Below are positions 1 through 10,767 of a DNA stretch of 64,000 nucleotides, one piece after another; the first letter of the stretch is position 1; each line of letters opens with the position of its first letter. The notes below the pieces were generated by a model that worked only from the letters and a program-made list of their open reading frames with translations, was not told the origin of the DNA and made no database searches. Source of the DNA: Lota lota (Eukaryota; Chordata; Actinopteri; Gadiformes; Lotidae); the NCBI GenBank assembly GCA_026745465.1, contig JACYXH010000335.1:185001-249000 (forward strand). Reading direction: 5' to 3'. The translations under genes and the position numbers were made by a program.

Positions 1-137
1 TAAACAGTGTGTCGGGATGGGTTCATTGGTTTTGTTCCACCGGGCCATAGCCCGTTGAGTGGCTGAAGCTAAGCGGTTGATTTGTCTCTGTGGTGGCACG
101 ATGATGATGACGGGCTGACGTTTCTTGATACAAACGT

Positions 138-690
138 CAATAGAGATAGATATCTATAGATATAGCTATAGAGAGATGGATAGATAGCGATAGAGGTATA
201 GATATAGATAGATATAGTGGTAGATATATAGAGATCGATATATAGATATCTATATATAGCTATAGAGAGATGGATAGATAGCGATAGAGGTATAGATATA
301 GATATCTATAGATATAGCTATAGAGAGATGGATATATAGCGATAGAGGTATAGAGATACATATATAGATATAGCTTTAGAGAGATGGATAGATAGCGATA
401 GAGGTATAGAGATACATATATAGATATCTATATCTATATATAGCTATAGAGAGATGGATAGATAGCGATATAGTTATAGATATAGATAGATATAGAGATA
501 GATATATAGATATCTATATATAGCTATAGAGAGATGGAAAGATGGCGGTATAGATATAGATAGAAATAGAGATAGATATCTATAGCTATAGAGATGGATA
601 GATAGCGATAGAGGTATAGATATATAGAGGTATAGATATATAGATGTATAGATATATGTATAGATATATATGGATGGATAGATATCTATC
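138..690. repeat. GATA/TATC-type compound microsatellite
   Basis: About 550 bp of GATA, GATATA and GATAGC motifs arranged in a higher-order pattern with recurring GAGAGATGGATAG blocks. The open frames in it are low-complexity artefacts. Mirror tract: about 45,140-45,690. A third copy of its outer part lies at 50,520-50,743. Confidence 0.9.
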
Positions 691-1261
691 ACTATTAGTT
701 GCTTCTTCTTAAGCAACTTGCTTTTTTAATTGGATTATTCACTAATGAAAACACTTGGATAGAGATATAGATAAAGCTATATCTGCTAAGTCTGTTCCAA
801 CTGCACCTTTATGCAATAAAGTAAAAAATGTATTAATTTTAATAAAGTTTCTACAGGTGAAAGTACTTTGAGTTGTTAGATTGAAGCCCACTGACTTCCA
901 CTATAAAAAAGTGAATTTATCTTACAAATTTTTAAAAATATCAAAAGCTTAATAATAAAGAACTGGGTTTTAAAACTTGTAATACATGGGTCGCTCTACA
1001 AATATGGAAGTAGACAAGTGCCCAAGATTGGGGAAAGGAACCCATGAATAATTAATAGAACAGGAAGCAACTTTGCCACTGTGTTCAGTGGTTCATTTGA
1101 GCTCTAAAACTAATCTGCTCGTTGCACTCCTTCACAGGTCAAGAACAAGAAATGGAGATTCTGTGAGTATCACAACTGAATCATGAAGAAGAAACTGCAA
1201 ACTGTAAGTCCTGATTTTTCCTTTTTATGCTGAGGCCTCATTTTGGCCTCCTGGTTGGTTG
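691..1261. other. Non-coding, no gene seen
   Basis: Unique-looking AT-rich DNA. A possible mini-exon between an acceptor-like CACAG near 1,138 and a donor-like GTGAGT near 1,163 is too short to support. Mirror copy at about 44,580-45,130. Confidence 0.5.
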
Positions 1262-1512
1262 AGGCTCTCTCGCCCCGCCTCCCCCTCATGCGCCCCCCGC
1301 CCCCCCCCCCCCATGCTCTCTCTCTCATGCCCCTCTCTCTCTCATGCCCTCTCTCTCAGTCCTCTTTCTCTCATGCCCCCCCTCTCTCTCAGTCCCCTCT
1401 CTCTCAGGCCCCTCTCTCTCTGTCTCCCCTCTCTCTTTCTGTATTCTCTCTGTCCCCTCTCTCTCTGCCCCCTCTCTCTTTGTCCCCCCGCTCTCAGGCC
1501 CCCCGCCCTGCT
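1262..1512. repeat. CT-rich low-complexity tract
   Basis: Imperfect CCCCTCTCTCT/CAGTCCC units of about 15-18 bp after a C-run. All frames here are simple-sequence artefacts. The mirror copy (43,850-44,560) is nearly three times as long. Confidence 0.85.
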
Positions 1513-2094
1513 CTGATATGTTTCTGCCCACTTTCCCACTACTTTGCTGAACATTGCATCACATCACATGTGTTTTGTCTTAATGATGGGGGTATGTGGT
1601 TTGAGTGATCAGAGATGCATGCTAGGGTAATGTGCTGTCTGACATCTACAGCTCTGTAGATGTGCCCCCTCTGGAGAAGCCAAGTGTTTAAGGGGCCCTC
1701 GTAACGTCAGTTACGTGAATTAGAATGTTCTTCAAGATACTGACAGGGTCTCCCCTGAGGAGAAACGCCAGGGGCAAGGTGTGAGGGCTCGTCCCCTTAG
1801 CAACTAGAACACAACCTAGATCTTACAGGAGAGAACCATTGAGCACATTGCAACGTTCTCTTTCATACATCTTGAAGCCGTGGCGACGGTTTCTCTACCT
1901 CCCCAGCTGGAGGAGAGCACAACTGCAGTTCTTGTTGGGATCTTTCCAGGATGGTTGCTGATTTGAGGAGACCCATCTTCCAGGGCCAGCTGGCCTCGCC
2001 CATTACTCTGCAGTTTAGCCTGAGAAAGGCTCGTGTCTGAGCCAGTAGGGGGCTCATCGGCCTGCTCCCAAGATGGGATGATGAGGATCCTGCT

Positions 2095-2290
2095 GTTCAA
2101 GACCTACTACCCCACCACTGGGTTCTCCTTCTGCTCAAGACCTACCAACCCACCACTGGGTTCTCCTTCTGCTCAAGACCTACCAACCCACCACTGGTCT
2201 GTCCTTCTGTTTAAGACCTACCAACCTACCACTGGTCTGTCCTTCTGTTCAAGACCTACCAACCTACCACTGGGTTCTCCTTCTGCTTCC
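2095..2290. repeat. 38-bp minisatellite
   Basis: About five copies of a 38-bp unit containing AAGACCTACCAACC and CCACTGG. Mirror copy at 43,075-43,265 with a similar copy number but different variant order. Confidence 0.85.
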
Positions 2291-2404
2291 GCTTATCTTA
2301 CTTTGTTACCTGGTTTGGTAAGTATGGTAATTGTTTGTTTAATTCTTTAATTTGTATTTTTTCATACATGTGTGAGCCGGGCCAGAGGTTGACCTGGCAT
2401 GGGG

Positions 2405-3040
2405 TTCTTACTACATGAAAGTGTGGCCGGGCTTCAACCTAGCATAGAATAAACGGTGTGAGCGTGGCCATGGTTTAACTTGGCATGGGATACTTAATGT
2501 GTGAGTGTGGCCAGCTGTCAACCTGGCATAGGGTACTTCATGTGAGTGTGGCCAGCTGTCGACCTGGCATAGGTACTTCATGTGAGCGTGGCCAGCTTTC
2601 AACCTGGCATAGGTACTTCATGTGAGCGTGGTCAGCTTTCAACCTGGCATAGGTACTTCATGTGAGCGTGGCCAGCTTTCAACCTGGCATAGGGTACTTC
2701 ATGTGAGTGTGGCCAGCTTTCAACCTGGCATAGGGTACTTCATGTGAGCGTGGCCAGCTGTTCAGACCTGGCATAGGTACTTCATGTGAGCAGTGGCCAG
2801 CTTTCAACCTGGCATAGGGTACTTCATGTGAGCGTGGCCAGCTTTCAACCTGGCATAGGTACTTCATGTGAGTGTGGCCAGCTGTTTGACCTGCATAGGT
2901 ACTTCATGTGAGTGTGGCCAGTGTTTGACCTGGCATAGGGTACTTCATGTGAGCGTGGCCAGCTTTCAACCTGGCATAGGGTTCTTCATGTGAGCATGGC
3001 CAGTGTTGTACCTGGCATGGGGTATTACATGTAAGGATGG
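2405..3040. repeat. 40/41-bp minisatellite
   Basis: About fifteen copies of a unit with TTCATGTGAGCGTGGCCAGC and AACCTGGCATAGG; the copies degrade toward both ends. The mirror array (42,490-42,990) has fewer copies. Confidence 0.85.
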
Positions 3041-4079
3041 CCAGGGATCGACCTGACATAGCATACTATGTGTGAGCGTCTTGACATGGGATGTGGGCTG
3101 ACCCCTGAAGATTTTAACAGGTTGGTTTAATGTGGTGGTGTATTTTATTGCTACATTTTTATCTTTAGAATTTTCAGCTACAGTACGACGCTACTCCATT
3201 TAAAACATCCTTGAGTATCTTTTGGGACGACGTTTCTGGATGACTTAAGTCTGTGGCCCAAATCAACGATTTGCCTTTGCAATCCAGTATACATCAAGAG
3301 CCTGGAGAGATCCAGCATCTGGCTTTCTATTCCACCTCCTACACACTGGATAGGATGACTTGAGTGTCATGCAGATTGGATTGCAGTGTGACTGAATTAT
3401 GCAAACAATGGATACTAGGAACAATGGATGATGGACTAAAGGCATTCTGAATGGACAGAATGGACAGGAAACCAACTGAGAAGATGAAAATGTACCAGAA
3501 CATTTTTGTAAATGGTTATTCAAGCTTGACAGTCTGCGACGTGGCTGCCCTTCCTACCCCCGACATGATCGATGGCTGCCATGACCTGTGGATCTTCTGT
3601 ACTCCTGTGCTGAGACGCTAGTCTTTCGCAGGCTGAATTGTAATGTATTGGACGAGGCTAGCTGGACCTGGGAGATGGGTCCCCTTGAATCAGAAACCAT
3701 CTTGGAAACATCCCAACTAGGGTCCTCTTCAAGCTGCAGGTGTGTTGTTCTTCAGATGTGGACGTAAAGAGACCCTAACTGGGGCTTCAAGATCTATGAA
3801 GAGGAACATTGAAATGTGCTCAATGGTTCTCTACTGTAAGAGTTAGGTTGTATTCTAGTCGCTAAGTGTTCGAGCCCTCACATCCTACCCTTGGCATTTC
3901 TCCTTGGGCAGTCCCTGTCACGGTCCTGACGGATGTTCCTGTTCATGTAACTGATGTGACGACAGCCTTATGAACACTTGGTTATTTCTGAGGGGGAACA
4001 TCTACAGAACTGTAGACTTAAGATAGCACAGTGTCCTAGCATGCATCTCGGGCCACTCAGACCACACCCAGATCAATAA

Positions 4080-5573
4080 GGCAACACTCATGCAATTTGA
4101 ATGCAATGTTTTTGAGAGTAGCAAGGAAGTGGACAAAAAGCATCAGATCAGTTTGTTTTTTTGTACGCTGGTGAACCTTGTTTATTGGTAGTAGTTAATT
4201 AGTTAGATGGGGGAACTGTTTAGTCAAAATTATTTGTACATATACCAACAGCATCAAACTACTAGATCGCCTCAAGGTAAGTCTGTTGGCTGTATTTTGA
4301 AATGCGAAGATGATCAAAGGACCACAAGATCTTCATCGTCGTTCAGCTGAAGGTGAGGTGCTGGTTATGTATTGCTGGTTTGTACTGGAACGTTAGGATT
4401 CCAGTATGACTGTTTTGGGCTTTCTGCCAAGGTTAGTAGTTAGAAATATGCAGTTTGTGAACCTCTAATGCTGCAGTACTGTATGAGTTGTGGATGTTGA
4501 TTCACCTGGTAGGGCATCTGGCAGTATGTTCAGGATTGACATTTGCGTAACCTCATCACTAACAAGCGTACCTAATTAGGTCATCTGGCGGTTCCCTATT
4601 TCTATCAGTAACCATCTGCAATATTTGATCACTTTATTGTGCTTTAGGTAGTGCACTCATAATGAAACATAACATTTTTATAAAATCCCGCAAAACTACT
4701 TTGATGATTGCTCTCTACAACTGACACTGTGTTGTTGCGTAAACATTTTGAGTCGCGTATATGATGCAGAGATCGTTTAAGGCTGCAACATTTTAATTAC
4801 AATTTGGCATTTCCATAGTGCGGCTCCTTTGATCTACAACAAGCCAGCAGCTGAATATGGCTAAGTATCATTTTACTATTATATTACTATTGATACTGCT
4901 AGTGTTTTAAATATCTGGGCTGTGATTGGCCCAGTTAAACCCTCACCCTAACCCTACAGAGCTGAAATTGTAACTGTAGTTTGTGTCACAAGGTGTCTGC
5001 CTCCACACCCAGCTCCATCCCTCGCTGCCGTCTCCCCACTGGGCTAAAAAGGACTCCATAACGGTGAGGTCAATGCACTTTCAGTTTCAGTGCTTGGGCT
5101 GAATAAATTCTGTCTTCTCTGTGTTGTCTCTACTAGACTTCAGAAATAAAAGGAAGGGTTCAATGTAAACGTGCTTATTTGTGTAAAAACTAATGGAATA
5201 GCTGTTCAGAAGAGTCAAATAAGTTTAATTGTTGCACAAATGCTACCATAAAACTGCGGCTGTAGATGAAATCCCACATAACATAAGCAAACTAAGAACA
5301 GTTGTTCCTCTTAAGCACCCTGACTGTTGTATTGGTTTTCAGTTTATTCTTGGTGAGGCCATGATGTAAAGCTCATTGAAGAGTAGTGACAGATTCAGAC
5401 ATACTACATCTTTTGCGTACACTCATTGACTTGGAAAATGAGGCAGGACAGGTTTTTATAGGAAAGGATTTATAAATTGCTGCATCACTTCCTGTGTTTG
5501 GTAATTGTTGTTCCCATGTGATTCCAGCGTGTGATGTCTAGTTATTAAATGGATGATTGTTTTGTGTTAACAG
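4080..5573. other. Non-coding, no gene seen
   Basis: No exon, RNA gene or clear repeat recognised. One short CCCTAACCCTA stretch near 4,945 is too short to be called telomeric. Mirror at 39,993-41,510. Confidence 0.5.
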
Positions 5574-5641
5574 TGGGGGCAGCTCCAGTCCTTGCTATCC
5601 TGAACCTGTATGACGCACAAGATGTCAATCCAACCACGCAG
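5574..5641 (+). other. Possible 68-bp internal exon, product unknown
   Basis: A GTTAACAG acceptor precedes and a GTGAGC donor follows an open 68-nt stretch that reads GAAPVLAILNLYDAQDVNPT and a few more residues. The mirror copy (39,925-39,992, minus strand) is identical in splice sites and sequence as far as I can read. No neighbouring exons of the same gene were recognised, and I cannot name the protein. It may be a stranded exon carried in the duplication, or chance. Confidence 0.35.
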
Positions 5642-6135
5642 GTGAGCGTTTGATATGGACGGTTTCACATTGATACCTACCGTATTTACCCATTCTTTTC
5701 TGTAACGTTATATGACCTTCTCAAAGTGATCTATGCAGAGTGGTCGGGAGGTAGATGTGGTCGAGGAAGCGTTGAACCAGGCTCACTAGTGTTAGTGGCA
5801 TTCCATAGTGTAATTGAACTTGCTGTTGTGATATTCATAGAATATATTTGTTACCGTGTGTTGACATCACTGTTAATGATTATGGAGTTACAATGATTTC
5901 TATTGGATGTGAATATGCTTGATTGTGATTGGTTCAGTACCTTGACTCGGTGTGTGGAAGTTTGCCTTCCTGAAGACGGCCAACCTATATGTCTCTAGTT
6001 AATAAATAAAGCTAATAAGTTATAGCACAGCTAATATGTTATAGCACGTCGTCTTCTGAGATTTAATTACATGTACATATTGTACAAAACAAGACCTCTG
6101 TGTAAACGTGTTTACAAAGATGCTGTCTGACTTTA
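5642..6135. other. Non-coding, no gene seen
   Basis: No coding or RNA feature recognised. Mirror at about 39,440-39,924. Confidence 0.45.
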
Positions 6136-6560
6136 CAGGATCCCCTGGACCAGGGTGGACCAGAGGGTAACCAGATCCCCTGGACCAGGCATGGGGCACC
6201 AGGGTGGACCAGAGGGTAACCAGATCCCCTGGACCAGGCATGGGGCACCAGGGTGGACCAGAGGGTAACCAGATCCCCTGGACCAGGCATGGGGCACCAG
6301 GGTGGACCAGAGGGTAACCAGATCCCCTGGACCAGGCATGGGGCACCAGGGTGGACCAGAGGGTAACCAGATCCCCTGGACCAGGCATGGGGCACCAGGG
6401 TGGACCAGAGGGTAACCAGATCCCCTGGACCAGGCATGGGGCACCAGGGTGGACCAGAGGGTAACCAGATCCCCTGGACCAGGCATGAGGCACCAGGGTG
6501 GACCGGAGGCTGAGGACCAGGCATGAGGCACCAGGGTGGACCGGAGGCTGAGGACCAGAG
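6136..6560. repeat. 49-bp minisatellite (GGACCAG-rich)
   Basis: Seven to eight copies of a 49-bp unit containing GGACCAGAGGGTAACCAGAT and CCAGGCATGGGGCACCAGGG. The unit length is not a multiple of three, so the long open frames through it are accidental. The mirror array (39,165-39,430) is contracted and partly rearranged. Confidence 0.9.
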
Positions 6561-6879
6561 GGTAACCATCACCAAGCTGTTCTGAAACGCTAAATGCCCG
6601 GAGGTTCTTTTTCGTTTTTGTAAACGATTGTAGAGGGAGATTTATTAGTTTTTAGTTTGTGAATTTTCACTGTGAATTCTTCCTAAGCTGTGATTTGAGG
6701 TAATATTTTGGGTCATCTAAGTCACGTGAGCTATTTTTGCTCCTATTGCTGCTACTACTACTACCATAGTTACACATTTCTCAGTTAATTTCACAGTTAT
6801 ACATTTCTCAATAAGTCAACTTGGAAACTTAAGGAAGTTGGATATTCGCTACCCCTTTGCAAATGTTTCCATCCCCAGG

Positions 6880-7060
6880 TTTGTTAGCAGATGTTAGACC
6901 CAACTAGCGCTGTTTGATAGCAGACCGGGACGCCGTGGCGGAGGGGAGCTGATGGTGGAGCCGTGCTGGAGGTCCTGCCTGACGAAGGACGTCCCGGTCG
7001 GGGCGAATGAAGCCCAGCTCTAAAGTGATTATCACACTCACTGCTACTGAAGTGTTTTTG
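6880..7060 (+). repeat. Dispersed 170-bp module, copy 1
   Basis: A GTTAGCAGA lead-in is followed by a conserved block with GAGGGGAGCTGATGG, CGTGCTGGAGG and GAAGGACGTCC, then AAAGTGATTATCAC. Similar blocks occur at about 7,585-7,640 (partial), 8,345-8,500 and 17,515-17,660. The GC-rich core looks exon-like, but I find no common open frame or splice pattern. Mirror copies at about 38,695-38,840, 38,095-38,150, 37,300-37,440 and 34,085-34,225. Confidence 0.6.
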
Positions 7061-7734
7061 TTCTTAAATCTGTTAGGGCAGCCATCACTTATGGTGGCTG
7101 ATTTAGAGAAAACAGTCCCTGGGTTAATACGTTTTATTTAGACTCTCTAACCCCTAAATGTGAAGGCTACAGAGTCTGTGCTACTGCTGCACAAGTTCTA
7201 CAAGTTGTATGGTTTATTTGAACAAATGATAGTGAGTCTGTCGGCTGAGGTGGGAGACGGTTTTTATTTGTATACTGATTTAAAGTGGATTGTGAATAGA
7301 TGAAGCTGATGACCAGGAACAACACGAGGCCTACGATGTGACTGCTTAAGTCTTTGGAAGGTTAATACCAACCTCAACCTTTTTTCTACGTCATTTGACA
7401 ACCTGTTGAATTCACACAATGTTTGACTGTTTTCCTGAATAACAAGAGTGTGCATGTTTCTTAGTGCAAGTTTAAAATATCAAATGAATCTTCCATTCCT
7501 CTTTTACACTCAAGCCAGCACTTTGGTTCAGAATGATTTAAACGAGGCGTCCAAAGAATAAATGGCTCAACTACTACCACTGTGTTTGTTAGCGGACCAG
7601 GAATCCTTGGCTGAGGAGAGCTGATGCTGGAGCTGTGCATCTGGAGGAAGTATTACTGGGAAGTTTGCATAAGCTGCATTGCTTCCATTCAGACATGACT
7701 GCAAACGACCAACGTTACCACACCATTCAAACCA

Positions 7735-8345
7735 CTGCTTGTGTTACCAGACAAACTACTGCTGTGTTTGTTACCAGACAAACTACCGCTATTTGTTACC
7801 AGACAAACTACCACTGTTGGTTACCAGACTAAATAATGCTGTAGTTACCAGACAAACTACCACTGTTGGTTACCAGACTAAATAATGCTGTAGTTACCAG
7901 ACAAACTACCACTGTTGGTTACCAGACTAAATAATGCTGTAGTTACCAGACAAACTACCACTGTTGGTTACCAGACTAAATAATGCTGTAGTTACCAGAC
8001 AAACTACCACTGTTGGTTACCAGACCAGATAATGCTGTAGTTACCAGACAAACTACCACTGTTGGTTACCAGACTAAATAATGCTGTAGTTACCAGACAA
8101 ACTACCACTGTTGGTTACCAGACCAGATAATGCTGTAGTTACCAGACAAACTACCACTGTTGGTTACCAGACCAGATAATGCTGTAGTTACCAGACAAAC
8201 TACCACTGTTGGTTACCAGACCAGATAATGCTGTAGTTACCAGACAAACTACCACTGTTGGTTACCAGACCAGATAATGCTGTAGTTACCAGACAAACTA
8301 CCACTGTTGGTTACCAGACCAGATAATGCTGTAGTTACCAGACGT
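7735..8345. repeat. 49-bp minisatellite (GTTACCAGAC)
   Basis: About twelve copies of a 49-bp unit made of GTTACCAGACAAACTACCAC and GTTGGTTACCAGAC, in two interspersed variants (TAAATAATGC and CAGATAATGC). It grows out of the edge of the dispersed module, which itself contains TTACCAGACCAGG. The mirror array (37,440-37,990) has a different variant order. Confidence 0.9.
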
Positions 8346-8500
8346 TGAGACTAAACCACTGCTGTTTGTTGCCAGACCAGGACTCGGTGGCGGAGGGGAG
8401 CTGATGGCTGGAGGACCTGCCTGGTGAAGGACTTCCCTCGTGGGGGTAAGGACACCCGTCTCTAAAGTGATTATCACTTCCACCTCAATGGAATAGAGTA
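8345..8500 (+). repeat. Dispersed 170-bp module, copy 3
   Basis: Same GGAGGGGAGCTGATGG core as copy 1, lying directly at the end of the 49-bp minisatellite. This suggests that the minisatellite was born from the module's first bases. Confidence 0.55.
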
Positions 8501-9817
8501 CTACTGCTACTACTAAACTAGCCACTGATGAAGAAAAACGTCTTTATAGACACTTCTTGACAGCAAAATATTTGATTTCATTTTGGAGCATGATCATGGG
8601 AAGATGCAGGCAGCAAAGCTACCAAGCATCCATTCAATGAGACAATGGGTGCACATGATTCTTATATCACATGGTGGGCAGGAAGTACAAAGGTGAGGGG
8701 GAGTGACCATGGTGGAGACTTTAGGACTGGCCATGGCTGAAGTCAGTCATGGCGGGAGAGACACTATGGGTGAAGTGGACATGTCCACAAGGCTGCAGGA
8801 CAGTTAAAGGAATCTACACAACAAAGAAGTAGATTGGCATGGCCTCAGTATCAGACTTCATGGCTACAGTGGCAATGCAAATGTAAACTAGCTTAACACC
8901 TTTCAATTAGAGAAAGGAAGGGAGGGATCTCTAGGTCCAAGGAGAATGTATACACATTCATTTTCAATTGACTAGTAGTTATACAAACAAGGTTTATATA
9001 ATTAGTATATAATTGTATATTATAGTTAGGATTTAATATTTCCACAACAGTTACTCAACTAGTCCTAAAGCTGTCACTGCAGCCATCCCTTCTAATCCAA
9101 ATGATTTTGAGAAAGCATTCCCTGGGTTAATGGCGCTATGAGAGAACAGGATTTATTTCGACTCAGTTTTGTTCTAAATGTGACTGCTGTAGGGTCTGCT
9201 CTACTTTCTCACTAAGCTCTAAAAGTTGTATTTTTTTATTTAATAAATGATAAATGAGGTTGGAGACGGCTTTTGTTCATATCCTGATTGAGTTGTGACT
9301 AGATGACCCAGATGACCCACCAGGATCAGCGTGGAGGACTGCCATGTGACTGCTGAGGACTTTGGAAGGTAAACAGTGTGTTCTGCATGTCATGTGACCA
9401 GAGGTATGCTCTTGAATTAAACTAATTGAACTTGACTTTGTCACGATTTGTTGCGCATTAGGATCCCTCCTAGTGTGTTCCATCAAGGTTTCCTTCCCAC
9501 AGTAGGAGGCTCCTTGTCCTTCAAGGAGTTAGGGTTCAGTGTTAGGGAAAGAGTTAGGGTGAGATGGTTGAATACATGGGCTGCTTTCACAATATACCGC
9601 TCTAATTGGTTTCAAAATTGGACTGGACAATGGACAAGGCTTCCCCAAAATGTTTCAATGTGTGCAAAAATGTTCAAATGTATACTAATGGAGTTTTCTA
9701 ATAGAAACTTCTCCTACCTTGTTGTGTTGCTTTTTCAGCATGTTGTGAGGTAAGTTAAATGTCCATAATGAGTTGACTAATACACGTATATATTAGCATT
9801 ATACAATATTCTCTAAC
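8501..9817. other. Non-coding, no gene seen
   Basis: AT-rich sequence. Short homologies with 7,080-7,450 (the CCCTGGGTTAAT and GTGACTGCT surroundings) suggest an old local duplication within the arm. No exon is recognised. Mirror at about 35,960-37,255. Confidence 0.45.
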
Positions 9818-10246
9818 CTTAACCTCTACCCTAAACTTAACCTCTACCCTTACCTTACCCTCCCCCTCCCCTCTACCTTAACCCCCCCCCTCCCATATAC
9901 CCTAACCATAACCACCTCTACCTTAATCGTAACCTCCCCACTACCCTCACCTCCCCTCTTCCTCCTACCCTCAGCTTAACTTCCCCTCTCCCCCTACCCC
10001 CTCTACCTTAACCTCCCCCTACCCTAACCTCCCCCCTCTCATCTACCCTAACCGTAACCTCTACCTTAATCCTAACCTCTCCTCTCCCCCCACCCTCACC
10101 TTAAACCCCCCTCCTCACCCTCTCCCTCTACCTTAACCTCCCATCTACCATAACTACCTCTACCTTAATCTTAACCTCCCCACTACCCTCACCTCCCCTC
10201 TACCTTAACCCCCCCTTCTCTCTGCCTTAACCTCCCCCTCCCCCTA
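9818..10246. repeat. C-rich CCTAACC-like tract, left of the insertion
   Basis: Irregular array of CTACCTTAACCTCCCC and ACCCTAACC-type motifs, reminiscent of degenerate telomeric repeat but never a clean TTAGGG array. It resumes at about 17,350-17,510 after the Penelope-like element. The undisturbed mirror tract is 34,285-35,960. Confidence 0.8.
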
Positions 10247-10767
10247 GGGTTTTTTTGACCCACTTTTATGACTGGTGACCATTTTATAACTTGTTTAACC
10301 AAGACAGAGCTGTTTTTCTACCAGTTTTATCTTCTTTTATTTCCTTCCTTTGATGCTTTTTTTCTCCATGGTTTTAATGGTAAGCGCTTACCTGGGGTTT
10401 TTATGGGGAAAAAGTAGGACATGTGGCCTCTTTTAATGCAAACAGCTCCAGTGCTTTCCAGCAACCACTCCCTGTCGGTCGGGGACCTCAGCAAACAGGC
10501 CTCGCTCCTTTTGAGGATCCCCACCCCCTTGGGGACACTAACATTGGATTTGAACAACAAAAAAGCCACATCTCCAGCCACCAAAGGACAAGAACAAACA
10601 ACAAAAGGTCTCTCCTCACCATACCACCGCAAACCTGGGGTAAGCTCATTTTTTACCCCACCACCACCTTGACCCCTGCCCCCAGCATTGTGCTCTTTTA
10701 CTCATACCTTCATTTTACAGAGCTGCTGCTTTGACTTATTTTATGGTTTTATGCTTTATGGTATTCT

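Larger units (their letters stand above)
1605..4075. mobile_element. Long-inverted-repeat (foldback-like) element
   Basis: Two diverged copies of a roughly 450-bp sequence lie head to head: about 1,605-2,043 on the plus strand and about 3,600-4,075 as reverse complement. Both ends share a GCATGC-containing border and a CTACAGNNCTGTAGA motif. The copies look about 80% alike by eye. Between them sit two minisatellites and unique sequence. The shape fits a non-autonomous foldback or MITE-like DNA element, or a small inverted duplication. I see no transposase and did not find a target duplication. Mirror copy: about 41,515-43,760. Confidence 0.55.

Noticed and set aside
6020..6575. Long overlapping minus-strand frames with HAWSRGSGYPLVHPG-type repeats
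   Set aside because: The 49-bp repeat shifts frame every unit and opens all three frames, and the array changes length between arms. No start, splice or homology support.
7735..8345. Direct repeats that could suggest a CRISPR-like array
   Set aside because: There are no unique spacers: the full 49-bp period is repeated, and the context is a vertebrate chromosome.
9818..10246. True interstitial telomere
   Set aside because: Motifs vary widely in length and sequence; there is no run of perfect CCCTAA units.
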